Positions 22,967-34,299 of a stretch of 64,000 nucleotides of DNA are shown here, in pieces (position 1 is the first letter of the stretch; each line of letters opens with the position of its first letter). This DNA is from Nemertoderma westbladi (Eukaryota > Xenacoelomorpha > Nemertodermatida > Nemertodermatidae): contig JAUCBJ010002104.1 of NCBI GenBank assembly GCA_032718475.1, positions 1 through 64,000 on the forward strand. Direction: 5' to 3'. A program made the translations under genes and the position numbers. Under the pieces are notes generated by a model that was given only the letters and a program-made list of their open reading frames with translations, was not told the DNA's origin and made no database searches.

Positions 22967-23363
22967 TACCGGTACCGGTACTAAAATACAGAATAACATT
23001 AGACTTTTGGATGACATAAAAGATTAAAAAAAAATGACAAAAAAAGGATAAAAACTGACAATAAAAATTATTGCGGTAGTTTAGGTTAGTAATGTACAGT
23101 AATGTAAATATTGCCATTTTATTTTGTAGTATTTATTTTTTTAATTAATCATAGCTTTCTCGCTAAGTCCGCAGACCAAATAGGTACCAGTCTGCCACTG
23201 CCAGTCAGCCAGTATAGTGATGTAAATACGAATTTATGACCATAACTTGCTAACTTTCTGAACTTCGGTTCGGATTCGGTTCGGTTCGGCCCGAAGTTGG
23301 CCCTGCTTCGGTTCGGTTCGGTTCGGCCCCATAAAGTGCCTTCTGTTGAACCCTAGTTGTACC

Positions 23364-23525
23364 AGTCGTTGTTCCTCATTATTGCTCGTTGTTGTACTTT
23401 ATTATTGCTCATTGTGGCTCAATGTTACTCGTTGTTGCTCATTGTTGCTCGTTGTTTTGTTACTCATTGTTCATTTGTTGCTCGTTGTTGCTTATTGTTG
23501 GTCATTGTTGCTCGTTGTGCATTTT
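23364..23525 (+). repeat. TTGTTGCTC minisatellite, right block
   Basis: Continuation of 20515-21267, displaced by the 2.1-kb hAT insertion. Confidence 0.9.
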
Positions 23526-23697
23526 TGCACCTATCCAATTAAGCTCAGAAGCTCCCTTACTGTATCTCTGCATCTTGCAAAGTCCTGTCCAGGTTAGGCA
23601 GGTAGGACAGTAGGAGGTCATAACTGTCATAAGCAGATAAGGGCAGAAGGAGGACGGGGCTGGGAGACGAGGTTATACGAGACATTATATAAGGATA

Positions 23698-23826
23698 TTT
23701 AATTTAATTTATTTAATTTATTTAATTTCATTTATTTAATTTAATTTATTTAATTTATTTATTTATTTAATTTAATTTATTTAATTTATTTAATTTAATT
23801 TATTTAATTTAATTTATTTAATTTAA
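23698..23826. repeat. ATTTAATTTATTT AT-rich minisatellite
   Basis: Repeats of TTTAATTTAATTTATTTAA just inside the right arm of the 19186-26045 element. Confidence 0.9.
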
Positions 23827-24168
23827 TATATGAGAAATGAGAAATATTTAATTTATTTAAGGAGTATGCAGATTTTGGAATGAAATTGCATAGGGTACCG
23901 GTACCTAAATAAGAAACCCATGTCAAAAAGTTCTTATTTAAGGACTTTTAGTATTTATGTATACAATTTCGGTGTCTTAAATAAGGTAAATTTAAAAAAT
24001 CCCTCTTATTTAGGAGCTGGTCGTATTTTTGATGCAATTTTAAAACGCTTGTAGAAAAAAAACCGGACGGTGAAATGTTTTCTGTTTTTTTGCATTATGT
24101 TCAAGAAAGAACCAACTTTTATATTGTGAAATAAAATGATGCGGTATTTTTTACTGAAGCAAGTTCTT

Positions 24169-25924
24169 GGCTCTATCACATATGGGGACCCGTGATTTTT
24201 CGCTACCTGCAATCAGCTGAACAAACACAAGCCTACTGCCTACAGGCTGACAGGCACTATACTGCAACTGCTATTGCTACAGGTAGGCTATACTGCTATT
24301 AGGTATTACCGGTCTGCCGGTCAGCCGGTACCGATACTGTATTATTATAGTTGATTATTTGATTTATTGATTATGGCGAAATGTACCGGTATCGCTGGTG
24401 GTACCTCTAGTTCGGATTGGCCTACAGCACTTTTTCAATGTCGTGATGAACTTTGCACGTTTGATTGTGTCAAGGACCTTTCTTTGAGGCAACTCTATGA
24501 AAGTTCGTCAATGTCTATTTGGGAGTGGTGGGTAGCACATAAACTTCTGAACTTGGTCCTGTGGTAACACCAGAGTGCAGTTATTGCTGTCAACAAATGA
24601 AACTATGTGAAAGGAAGTCGCGTTCCATTAAACGACCCTGTCAGCCTGTGTTACCATGCTTTATTATGAATGCAAGAAAAACCAGTGTGGTCGGAGCAAG
24701 ATAGCCGCTAGAACCACTGACAGCGGCGGGTATTTTGGTTCCGGCGGTACGCTTGATCACCAAACCGCGTTCGGAATTTTACACGCAGTTTGCCATGGCT
24801 TTACAGGCCAGCAGATTGAAAGGGAATTCCGTATCCACTACAACACCGTAACCAACTACGTTAACTATGTTACCGAGGTTATCGCTGTCTTCAACGAGAT
24901 GGACTACGCTGCATCAGGAGGTACGATGATGAATGGGCAGTTTGATGAAACTGCAGTATCCAAAAGGAAGTACCATCGCGGTAAAAGAGTGAGGAAGGAC
25001 TCGACTCAGTGGTTAGCGACTGCGGTAGACGTTTCGCCATCAAAGAAGGCGAGAAAACTGTACGCGAAACCGGTGCCTAATCGTACTGGCCCAGTCCTTA
25101 GGGAACCCATTGTCCATCTCGCAGCAAGGCGCAGTACGGTTGCAACGGATGCTCATAAGAGTTACCACGCAATTGGAAAGTCAGTCAGGCGAGACCTATT
25201 CCACAATGTCGTCAACCACAGCAGAAAGCGTAAGGATGGTCCACGGTTTGTGAATGATGATGGGTTTCATACGAATCACATAGAAGCTGTACACGCCAGC
25301 CTCAAACGACAGTTGAGACGCCAATTCTGGCAAGTTAAGTGTCGTGGTGACATTGTTAGCAACAATAAGATACAGTTTGTCGTATTCAAAGGGAGCTGTG
25401 CCCGTAGCAAAGTCCCTCAAGATCCGTTGGTTGCGTGGCTCAGGATTGCTAAGTCTTTGAAAGAAGTGGGCGAGAAGGGTATCCGTGATGCATTGGAGTT
25501 TGGCAGTGACGATGATATGGAAAGTTAGACTGCTAGCCTATAGAATACTCTTTATATCTTAGGCCCTATAGGCCCTATATGTTACCGGTATAGATTTCCA
25601 TGGTATTGATTTTATTTTATATTGTTGGCAAACTTGGCATTATGTAATTACTGAATTAATTACTGAATTAATCAAATTCTAATTAATAATCAGTTTATAT
25701 CACCTGATCATATATTCTCAGAATTTTACTATACAGGTTTGGGGGTGGCAGTGGTTTCGTTTGAGCACCGGTAGAATGTCAATTTCACTAAAAAAATCAA
25801 AGTTGTTTCGTTTGAGCACCGGTTGAATTTCAATTTCATTAAAAATAATCAAAGTGATTTCATTTGAGCACCGGTAAATTTACTAAAAAAAATGAAATCA
25901 CGGGTCCGCATATGTGACATTCCC
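24169..25924 (+). mobile_element. Merlin DNA transposon, complete ends
   Basis: Inserted in the right arm of the surrounding TIR element. Target duplication AAGTTCTT at 24161-24168 and 25925-25932 (a ninth base, G, also matches). Ends begin GG and share TCACATATGNGGACCCGTGATTT as an inverted repeat of about 30 bp. GG termini, an 8-9 bp TSD and an IS1016-type transposase together define Merlin. Confidence 0.95.
24374..25528 (+). CDS. Merlin transposase (DDE, IS1016/ISXO2-like), N-terminus frame-broken
   Basis: The catalytic part is an open frame from 24656 (290 residues). Asp97 in GQFDET and the following KRKYHRGKRV are typical of the family; Asp165 lies in ATDAHKSY and Glu210 in HTNHIEAVHASLKR, completing the DDE triad. 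The N-terminal part starts in another frame at 24374 (MAKCTGIAGG...IWEWWVAHKLL). It continues through a Cys-rich zinc-ribbon-like stretch (CSYCCQQM...CQPVLPC) in a second frame before entering the catalytic frame. Two frame changes imply either decay or sequencing errors. The ATG at 24656 alone would give a protein without the zinc ribbon. The C-terminus is acidic. Confidence 0.88.
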
Positions 25925-26049
25925 AAGTTCTTGCATATTATGTCGAAAAAATATCCAAAAAAGGCCCAAAAACCCCTAAATAAGAGCCATTTTCCTTAAA
26001 TAAGAACCCACTTTTGGAGCTTATTTAAGGGTATGTTCCCTACTGTATT

Positions 26050-26186
26050 ATGCACATTAATATAAAACATAAATTATTAAAAAAAACTCCGGCTCCGGTG
26101 ATTTTTCTAACTCGCTCCGGTTCGGAGCCGGATGTAAGAAACTCCGACCGGCGCCGGAGCCAGAGCTGGAACTCCGATCGAGCCCT
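26050..26186 (-). mobile_element. Truncated relative of the CTCCGG hAT MITE
   Basis: Ends CTCCGATCGAGCCCTA at 26186 with CTCCGG-type repeats inside, matching the right end of the 6319 and 15165 elements, though diverged (GGTTCGGAGCCGG blocks). No left end; it abuts the TATTA border of the neighbouring element. Confidence 0.78.
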
Positions 26187-26985
26187 ACCCCCTGCCCCGT
26201 GCCCCTACGTGACCAATCTGCCAATGGGTTCAGGAATTGGAATCCATTCAGCCTGTCAGCCATTACACATTACTGGTATTCCATTCACCCATTCTGCCAT
26301 TGTATAACATAATAATTATGACAAACAGCGGTAATTTCATACATCTAATAAATTCCCATAGGGTAGTATTTCAGCTAATTTGCAAATGTAATCACTTAAA
26401 ATGTTTTTAAAAAAAGTATTACCGACGGTGAAAGTTTGTTATTCCATCGGTAATGACTGAATGAGGGTTAATTTTTCGAGTTACATCCATAAAAACAATA
26501 AAAACACCCCTCCTGTGACGTCTTGGGAGTTGGGACCCTTCCGCGCCTCCTGCCATTTTAGAGTTGAATTTACAACTTAAAAGTTGAATTTAAAAAAAAG
26601 TTTTAAATTTCAACTCAGTCTGTCACTGTCAGCTGGTCAGTTGAAATTTGAACTTCTCCCCGACTGTCTTACCAGTACTTCAAACACTAAGACAAAGACA
26701 TACAATAACAAAATTGCCTTCCTACTGATGTACTGTCAGACTGTCCTACCCACTGACAGAACTATTGCATATTGCAGTATTGCCTACCGGTACCCTGCCA
26801 GCTTGCTGTCCCTGCCCTGGTCAGATGGTACTGCAGAACTGTGGTACTACCGGTATCTGAATGTGCTGATGTGCTTGGAATTGGAATTGTTTATTGACAT
26901 CAATGTATAAAAATGGAAGTAAATGCTATATCATTATAGCTATATACACATACAGTGAGACAGTAGCTACACCCCTATTTGCTAT
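26187..26985. other. Unassigned non-coding sequence
   Basis: Nothing recognised. Includes a short inverted repeat around 26421-26452 (TTACCGACGGTGAA ... TTCCATCGGTAA). Confidence 0.4.
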
Positions 26986-26989
26986 ATAC

Positions 26990-27650
26990 AGTATTCATTG
27001 TATTTCCCTTAGTAACTTTGTATATTTGTCCTTTGCACTTAGCCCTACTATATTTTTGACAATTGACTTTACACCCTTACATACAGTACATTATTTAACT
27101 ATTGCCCGGTCCGTGTTATTTATTTAGTTTGGTTTCGTGACTCGGATATTTTTTGCTATATATTAATTGTATTCCTTTGTTAACTTTATCTAATTGTCCT
27201 TGCACTTAGAACTACTATATTTTTGACAATTTACTTTACACACTTACATACAGTACATTATTTAATTCTATAGTGCCCGATTCATTGTATTTCCCTTGTT
27301 AACTTTATATAATTTCATCGTATTTCATTGTTAAATTTATATAAATGTTCTTCCCTTAGCCCTACTATACTGTATTTTCTTTGACAATTGACACACTTGT
27401 ATTGTACAGTACATTATTTAACTTTATTTTGCCCGGTCGTATAATTAGTTTGGGTTTCGTGCGTCTGATATTTTGCTTTAAAATCATTGTGTTTTCCTTG
27501 TTATCTTTATATAATTGTCCTTAGACTTATCACATTGCATTATTTTACTCTATATTGCGGTCGTGTAATTAATTTATTTTGAATTCGTATTTCTGATATT
27601 TTTGTTTTAAATTCATTGTATTTTTCTAGTTGAACTCTACATATATTATT
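26990..27650 (+). repeat. Diverged tandem repeat of roughly 170-260 bp
   Basis: Three to four degenerate copies of a module containing TTGTATTTCCCTTGTTAAC, CCTACTATATTTTTGACAATT, TACAGTACATTATTTAA and TGCCCGGTCGTRTAATTAG. Confidence 0.7.
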
Positions 27651-27975
27651 TAGGCGGTAAATTTAAAACACTATTGTGGCAGTAACTGTATAACCAGAAC
27701 ACTGATTGTAACATTCATTATTATATTTACCTGAAGAAGGCCTCTCTACTTGAGGTCTTCAGACCTTCACTTCTTTAAATTTAATAAAATGGATTAGTAA
27801 AATAAGAATAAAATACATATAGTAGAGCCTATAAATAATTAAAAATCTGTAGAAAGACAGATAATTTTGGATAGTATAATAATACAGTTCCCTACACAAC
27901 TTCACAACTCCACGAAATAAAAAAAACAATAAATAATGCTAATGCATCAGAAATATTTAGTTGGTAATATTTAGT
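27651..27975. other. AT-rich non-coding sequence
   Basis: No feature recognised apart from a short GAGGTCTTCAGACCTTC palindrome near 27751. Confidence 0.4.
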
Positions 27976-27984
27976 TAGGTGATA

Positions 27985-28340
27985 TATATATATATATATG
28001 TTGTATATAAGCACACTGTATTGTATATGTTAAGCACTTTATTGTATATGTTCTATATACGCACTGTATTGTAATTTTTGTATATAATATGTTTGCTATG
28101 TATACATATATATATGTTGTTTATAAGCACACTGTATTGTATATGTTCTATATAAGCACAGTACTGTATTGTAATTGATGTATGCACAGTATTGTATATG
28201 TTGAAGGCACAGTATTGTATATGTTGTATATAAGCACAGTATTGTATATGTTGTATATAATCACTGTATTGTATATGTTCTATATAAGCACAGTATTGTA
28301 TATGTTGTATATAATCACTGTATTGTATATGTTGTATACA
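27985..28340 (+). repeat. Minisatellite GTATTGTATATGTTGTATATAAGCACA
   Basis: About ten degenerate units of roughly 26-36 bp built on TGTATTGTATATGTT(G/C)TATATAA(G/T)CAC. Confidence 0.88.
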
Positions 28341-28344
28341 GTAC

Positions 28345-28795
28345 ATTACTCTTTGTCACGCATTCCCTCGGCTGTCAAATGGTCTGCAGGTTCGTGGTCT
28401 CCATGGCAATGTGATGTCTTAGCGTTGAGCGAGGGAGGGATCAAATCAGCTGCCTAGTCAGGCAGTAGTAGTAACAGCGAGCAGCACCCTACAGGCACTA
28501 GGGATGTAAACTGCCGGCTATTCACCCTTGTGTTTTAGCTGATTCATGTGTGTGGCCTAAGCGATTCTTGGCTGAACCAGAACATTACAAATCAGTTTTA
28601 TCACGTTAATAAATGCAAATACATCGTCATCGGGAAGAGGAATGGCGCGCATCTGTAGGGAGCACTGTTTGTTGGGAGTTTGTATTGTTATGACGCCTTC
28701 CGGTAGTGGATTAGCCATCGGTTCTGTTTCTGTCGTTATCTGTGGATAATGGTAGATCAGCATTACGGTGAATATAAGAATATATTATTAGCTAT
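28345..28795. other. Unassigned; short minus-strand protein-like frame
   Basis: The frame at 28557-28763 (-) has a less biased composition than random AT-rich DNA (LPEGVITIQTPNKQC, IPLPDDDVFAF). It could be an exon of an unknown gene; no family recognised. Confidence 0.25.
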
Positions 28796-28798
28796 TAA

Positions 28799-28900
28799 TA
28801 GGGATGTTGCGAATGTCATATTTTTAACATCCGCGGATGCAGATGCGGATGTTAGAGGTGACATCCGCACGTATGCGGATGCGGATGTCTATTAAAACAT
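28799..28900 (+). repeat. GCGGATGCGGAT array, left
   Basis: ATCCGCATCCGC/GCGGATGCGGAT repeats after a TAGGGATGTTGCG start that looks like a hAT tip. A related inverted block lies at 32236-32340. No matching target duplication was found at the right side, so an outer element is only suspected. Confidence 0.6.
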
Positions 28901-30016
28901 ATATATTTTTGCCTGGTCTCCCTTTTACATCAAGGATATACCAGCATTTTAATATTATAATATTATCTTATATAAACTAACTTATTAATATAACTACAGT
29001 AGACAGTAGTATATCAGTACAGAGGCTACTGTCAGACTGTACTGGTCCTACAGCCTTACGCAGTAGTGCATTGCAACATTGTACCGATTAATGGGCATAG
29101 GGTGCCGAGTAATGCGTCGTAGGACATGTGAGTGGTCGTTGGGTCCTGGCCTGCGTCATGAGGTCTTGGGACATTAGGTCCTGGCATAATACAGTACAGT
29201 AGTTTATTTTGCATTTGGTCAAGTTGATATAAGAAATAAGTAGTAAGAAATAATTTTGATATTTTATACTTTGATAATTTTAAGATAAAATAAAAAAAAT
29301 TTCATAAGGGAAAAAGTAATTATTCTCTGTAGGTAGGTTCTTGCCAAGGGCTATCAAAAATTAATTGGGCAAATAATTAATTACAATTAATTGATTGGTG
29401 GTTTCAAAATAATTGGATAATTGATTGGGATGGACGCAATTAATTGGATAATTGATTGGGTCAGACGCAATTAATTTGATAATTGATTGCTCTGGAAGCA
29501 ATTATCCAATTAATTGCGTCCATCGCCCAACCCAATCAATTATACAGCTATTCCAATTACAATTACAGCCAATCAATTGCAGCATCAGTAATACTTACCG
29601 TTTTACTGAAGGCTACATTGCTTACTATACAATGCATGAACCAGTACACAATCACAATGTAAAATCAACTATCAGTATCAGTCTTACTTTCAGCATTAGG
29701 CCTACCTACTGACAGCATACCACAGCATCAGTCGTTCATTTCAGTTATCTTGTTCCCTGTACCGGTACTGTGGTAGTACACTATAATAATAATGCACTCT
29801 TTTATTAATCATTAACATATAAAAATTAATTAAAAGGGAGAACATCACCCAGGTTACAAGGACACTTGCGGGCAACAATTGCACTTAAAAATATCGTTAA
29901 ATTAAAATACTAAAATACATGTTTCTTATATATTGTAAAAATTAGTAATCCAAAAATCTATCAAAACTACAATAAGGTAAAAGATCTACTTTTTTTTAAA
30001 CAAGTTCTTAAAAACA

Positions 30017-30919
30017 TTAATATTGACTGCCATAACTACGTCTGACGGTAAATCGTTCCATACACTTAAATCTAGTAAAACGTTTAAAAAGTTTATAAGA
30101 ATGTCCTCGATTGCACCGCACCGTATTTGCAAAAGTAAAAAAAATTTCTTGCGGTAGATCAACAAGTTGATGTAGAATGTTGTAAGTCATTGTAAGATCA
30201 AAAATATGTCTTCGTACTTCTAAAGGCTGTAGTTCTAAGATTCTCAGCCTGTTTAGATAACTTGTACGGCCTAAGTTACAACGGGCAAAAAGTCTACGAG
30301 TAAAGTACCGTTGGAGACGCTCAATTAAATCAATTGTACCAAAGTGAAAGGGTGAGCTAACCGGAGTACAGTATTCTAGAATAGGTCGCAGGGTAAGAAT
30401 TGCGTTTAAATTACCAGTATGAAAACATCTGAATATCATATTAACTATTTTATACGCCTTCTTCACCTGCTCCCTAAAGTATAAGTTAAACTTTAAATCA
30501 CTACTTATAGTTATACCCAGATCCCTACAAGATGTATCATATCTCAATTTTGAACCACATAGATGGTATTCATTACTGTAATTACAATCTATTCTACATG
30601 TACTGATATGAAGCACAGAGCATTTATGAGCCGCTATTTTAATCTGCCACTGCTGAGTCCAGTATTCCAGATCCTTAAGAGCTAGACTCAATAGGTGACT
30701 CATAGAAGAGTTACAGTATAATTTCAGATCGTCAGCAAATAATTTACAACTAACGTAATTGCTGCCTAATATTTCTGGTAACTCGTTTACGTAAAGTAAA
30801 AATAATAATGGCCCCAAAACACTTCCTTGCACAGTACCAGATATGACATTAGTTTGAACCGAAATAGATGTACCTAAATCACACTTTGCGTACGATTTGA
30901 TAAGAAAGCACTGATCCAA
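30017..30919 (-). pseudogene. CR1/jockey-like reverse transcriptase, C-terminal half
   Basis: 300 residues from SGTVQGSVLGPLLFLLYVNELP through CKLFADDLKLY (catalytic Asp pair) and the thumb (CRDLGITISSDLKF) to a basic C-terminus with no RNase H. The open frame is intact here, but the fingers region is missing and the endonuclease lies inverted next to it. Compared with typical CR1 ORF2 of about 900-1000 residues, only the last third is present. Confidence 0.9.
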
Positions 30920-30959
30920 AGTAATAAATTACCACTAATTACCACAGATTCTTTTTTAT

Positions 30960-31783
30960 CTACGCACCGTTTGGATATTGTAGGAATTACAGAAAGTTGG
31001 TTGACAGACTCAATTGCGATGGAATGGTCAATGGTTCTGGGAGATACAACATTTATCGTAAGGATCGGTCATCCTCATCAGTTGGAGGTGGGGTTGCCAT
31101 TTTAGTTAAGAAACATTTGCAATGCTTGCCGGTTTGTTTAAAAACTGATAATATGACGGATGATTTAGAATTGGTTGCAGTGGATCTTATTGGAGAAACA
31201 CGATGTAGCTCTATCGCCCCCCATCACAATCGATCGATAAGGATGAATGTTTGTGTGCCTATTTATCTAAGCTTTATGACGTTGACTGCCCGGTATCTAT
31301 TTTTGGTGATTTTAACCTTCCTTATTAGGACTGGGGAACTCATAGCCACCCCGATAATATTCTTTATAATTTATTTTCGACCTTTATTTTAGAAAACGGT
31401 TTAAACCAGTTACAATTAAAGCCAACACGTATGGGTCATGTACTGGATTTAGTATTTACATCTGAGGACTTTTTTGTATCTAATGTTAACACAAGCACCA
31501 CTTTTTGTACTACTGTAGTGATCATGATAGCGTTGTTTTTAGCATTCTAGCACCTAAACATGTTTTCAGTTCCAAAAATGAAAGTACAGGTTTCTATGAT
31601 TTTAAAAAAGCTAATTATCAGGATTTTTCTGTTTTTATTCAGAGCCAAAACTGGGTTGATATATTCGAAAGCTGTGGAAACGTAGATAATTATTGGGATG
31701 CTTTTCTTGGTGTATTAAAAACGGGCATAGATCAGTTTGTGCCTTTTATAACCTTTAGTAAAAAAAGTCACCAACGTAGATAA
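30960..31783 (+). pseudogene. CR1-like LINE endonuclease (inverted 5' part)
   Basis: Broken frames give LDIVGITESWL (metal-binding Glu), NIYRKDRSSSSVGGGVAILVKK, then SFMTL/IFGDFNLP-like sequence, TRMGHVLDLVFTSEDFFVSN in another frame, CSDHDSV (catalytic His) and the start of the linker (ENWVDIFESC, QFVPF). Three or more frameshifts; a pseudogene. Confidence 0.82.
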
Positions 31784-32235
31784 GACTAGCGAGATACTTG
31801 ACAGAAAGAACCTAGGTAGTAACTACGGGTAGTTAGTAATTTCCCATTGTGATTTTTAATCTTCTGGTCAGTATATTAATTGTTCAGAAAGGACTGTAAT
31901 ATAAACCATTGATATATTATTGATATTGAATCGTGAGTCATAATAAAGAAATTATGTAAATATTTTATCTCAACTTTTTTAAAATAATTGGCAATTAATT
32001 GAATTTGTAAATTCACAATTACAATTAATTTATTGGTTCAAGACTTTAATTGCAATTAATTGATTGATATCATTTCCAATTGCAATTAATTGATTGATAG
32101 CATGCAATTAAATTGCAATAAATTTTTGATAACCCTTGGTTCTTGCCATAGGTCCAGCCAACAAAACAAACTCTATCTAAAAGAATTATTATTGAAAATT
32201 TAATTGAGTGGTTGCTGTGCCTTCAGACAGGATGC

Positions 32236-32340
32236 TTGAATAGTGCATGTAACATCCGCAATGTCATAGCCGCATGCCATGGGTGCGGATGCGGATGCGA
32301 AAAATCATGCGGATATCCCCGGATGCGGATGCGGACATTC
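32236..32340 (-). repeat. GCGGATGCGGAT array, right
   Basis: Counterpart of 28799-28900 in roughly inverted orientation, beyond the right end of the 29345-32138 element. Confidence 0.55.
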
Positions 32341-32350
32341 AATAATAATA

Positions 32351-33780
32351 GGTTATTTATTAATTACACTAAACTCTTGGCAAGGAAAGACATAATAAAA
32401 ATGCAAACTATTACTTTATGTACTGGGAAGAACTAAATATTAGTTATGTTGAAAATCAAATTTATTGACAAATTAAATAACTAATTGAACGGAAGTGGCT
32501 CCCTAAAAAAAAGTAATAAACATACAATTATTATAAAATTGAAATTATGAAGTTGATTTTCCATAGTTTCAGTTTTGTGTTGAATATATTTAAATAAATA
32601 ACAATGTTCCAAGAGTCACAAACAGCGATCCAATAAATTGTGTAAATCAAATTAGTAATGCAATAAAAAGTAATGCGAAATGGTACCAACAAATTCCAAT
32701 TAAAATTATAACGATATTATCCGAACCCAATAAAATTATAAACGTGGAGTTAATCGAGTTATTGGCGGCCACACGACTACCCTCGTTAAAACGAATGTAC
32801 ATACAAAAATGGTTAATTAAGGTTAATAAGGTAAACATTGAAATTAAATATTGAATGTTAATTATTAGAATATTCACTGCTGAATTACTGCAACCATTGA
32901 TCCTGGATTACATACGAACCGTCTTAAAAATATTAATTAAGCACCTATTTTGCTACACTTAACTCAAAAATAAATATTATGGCTGACTAAAGAATGAATA
33001 TGTTAATTGATCATATTTAATTGTAAATTACAACTGGAGAAGCTGTAATTAGATGTCTGCAATTATAAAATCAACCTTAAATTACACATCAATTAACCAA
33101 AGAATGACAGAATAAAGATATATTGTTGAGTCAAGTTATCAAAATTATGTAACAATCGCAAACTGCTAACTTCGTCTCTAAATCCGAACAAAATAAAATC
33201 AATTAATTAATTAACAATAAGGTATTATTTTATGACTATAAACTGATTAAACAACCCAACCCACTAACTAAACTAATTTACTAACTATACATAGTGTCTA
33301 GGTAAGAACATAACGATACTACTTATTAGTAATTTAGACTGCAATAAATTATTAGTTACGATTTTAAAATAAAAAGCATTACAAATTGTTTTTATATTAA
33401 ATAATGCGTAAATAAGTAAATAAAGAGATGACACCAATTTCCTTAAATAAATATAATAATTAAGAGTATTTAATATAGATATTTAATATTAATACATACA
33501 TACAAATACAACAAACAATAGTATGTATACGGACGAGTAATATTATTGACATATTATTTCAATTATATAATATTGAAATGAAAAAACATAGAAATTGATT
33601 AATAATAATAATCTTTATTTTCTCTCTCTCTATAAAAAACATTATAAACTACACCATCAAAAACAAATCGATAAATTTTAAAAAGTTAAATATACAGATT
33701 ATATAACAATGGAGGGAGACGGGGGGAGGGGGGGAACTGGACAAAATCACATCTCGGCGAATTAATATACCGTCTCAATG
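32351..33780. other. AT-rich non-coding sequence
   Basis: No credible gene. Contains short TATA/ATTA runs and a GGGGGAGGGGGGG stretch at about 33721-33735. Confidence 0.45.
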
Positions 33781-33789
33781 TTAAATCAC

Positions 33790-33848
33790 AAATTTAGGGA
33801 AATGGTCAGGTTACAGTGGCACCTTATTCTAACCAAAACAATAAACGA
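33790..33848 (+). repeat. 59-bp dispersed motif, copy
   Basis: GGTCAGGTTACAG followed by CTAACCAAAACAATAAACGA; the central part differs from the other copies. Confidence 0.75.
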
Positions 33849-33888
33849 AAGTCATTATAGCTGGTTGTAGTTTTATTTTTGAAAGTAA

Positions 33889-33986
33889 TTTGCGTCGATT
33901 TTCCCCCGGAGATGAAATTTTATTGCGTCGAAGGGGTTATCGACGCAATAAAAATTCATCCTTCTCCAGGGGAAAATCGACGCAAA
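33889..33986. mobile_element. 98-bp palindromic MITE with TAA flanks
   Basis: Nearly the whole length folds on itself: arms TTTGCGTCGATTTTCCCC...ATTGCGTCG and inverse, around a 10-nt loop. TAA flanks both sides (33886-33888 and 33987-33989), as for PIF/Harbinger-type insertions. A poly(C) tract follows directly. Confidence 0.7.
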
Positions 33987-34299
33987 TAACCCCCCCCCCC
34001 CCCCCCCCCATCTGAAACAATGCCGACCCCATAACCATGCTGACATGGGGCATAAATACACCAATGAAAAGCTATAGAAATATAATGACATTTCGTAAGA
34101 TAGAAGTTACTTCACACAATTTCGCAAATTATGGATATCAAGTAACAGGTATATATAATTCAAACTTAGATATTTATTTCAAATAATTAACAACGTATAT
34201 CTGTATATATAATTTAGCGAATAATTATATATAATAAATATTTTATACATTGTTATATTATCTCAACTTTTCAGCTATCTGGTGATATTCTCGTAACGC

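Larger units (their letters stand above)
21268..23355. mobile_element. 2.1-kb non-autonomous hAT element with GGTTCGG repeats
   Basis: Termini TAGGGCTCAACAGAAG and, inverted, CTTCTGTTGAACCCTA. GTTGTACC is duplicated at 21260-21267 and 23356-23363. Subterminal regions are TTCGGTTCGG repeats in inverted orientation. It carries a GTGCAGACACTG array, copies of the dispersed motif, and inverted TGTCATTTTT blocks (22690-22810 and 22985-23070). No transposase. Confidence 0.94.
19186..26045. mobile_element. TIR element with ACTTTTAGTA/TTATTTAAGG arms, heavily nested
   Basis: Left arm about 19186-19600. The inverted right arm is split into 23880-24168 and 25933-26045 by a Merlin transposon. Ends are CAGTAGGGAACATACCCTT and its inverse; TATTA flanks both (19181-19185 and 26046-26050). 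Inside are a TTGTTGCTC minisatellite, itself split by a hAT element, and AT-rich repeats. The superfamily is not clear: a 5-bp flank and a CAGTA start do not settle it. Without nested inserts it is about 3 kb. Confidence 0.72.
29830..31790 (-). mobile_element. CR1-like LINE with 5' inversion
   Basis: The minus-strand half codes for the C-terminal half of a CR1/jockey-type RT; the plus-strand half (from about 30930) codes for the endonuclease. The endonuclease runs rightwards from its N-terminus at the junction. This is the arrangement expected when the 5' part of an insertion was inverted by twin priming, with the RT N-terminal half lost at the joint. Outer limits are approximate. Confidence 0.75.
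29345..32138. mobile_element. hAT-type element with CAATTAATTGATTGG repeats, carrying a CR1-like LINE
   Basis: Ends CAAGGGCTATCAAAAATTAATT and, inverted, CAAGGGTTATCAAAAATTTATT. GTTCTTGC is duplicated at 29337-29344 and 32139-32146. Both subterminal zones are AATTAATTGATTGG-type repeats (29370-29530 and 31985-32115). The middle is a LINE inserted secondarily. Confidence 0.88.

Noticed and set aside
28799-32350. Complete outer hAT element bounded by GCGGAT arrays
   Set aside because: The left tip looks hAT-like, but no right tip or matching 8-bp duplication was found; kept only as two repeat blocks.
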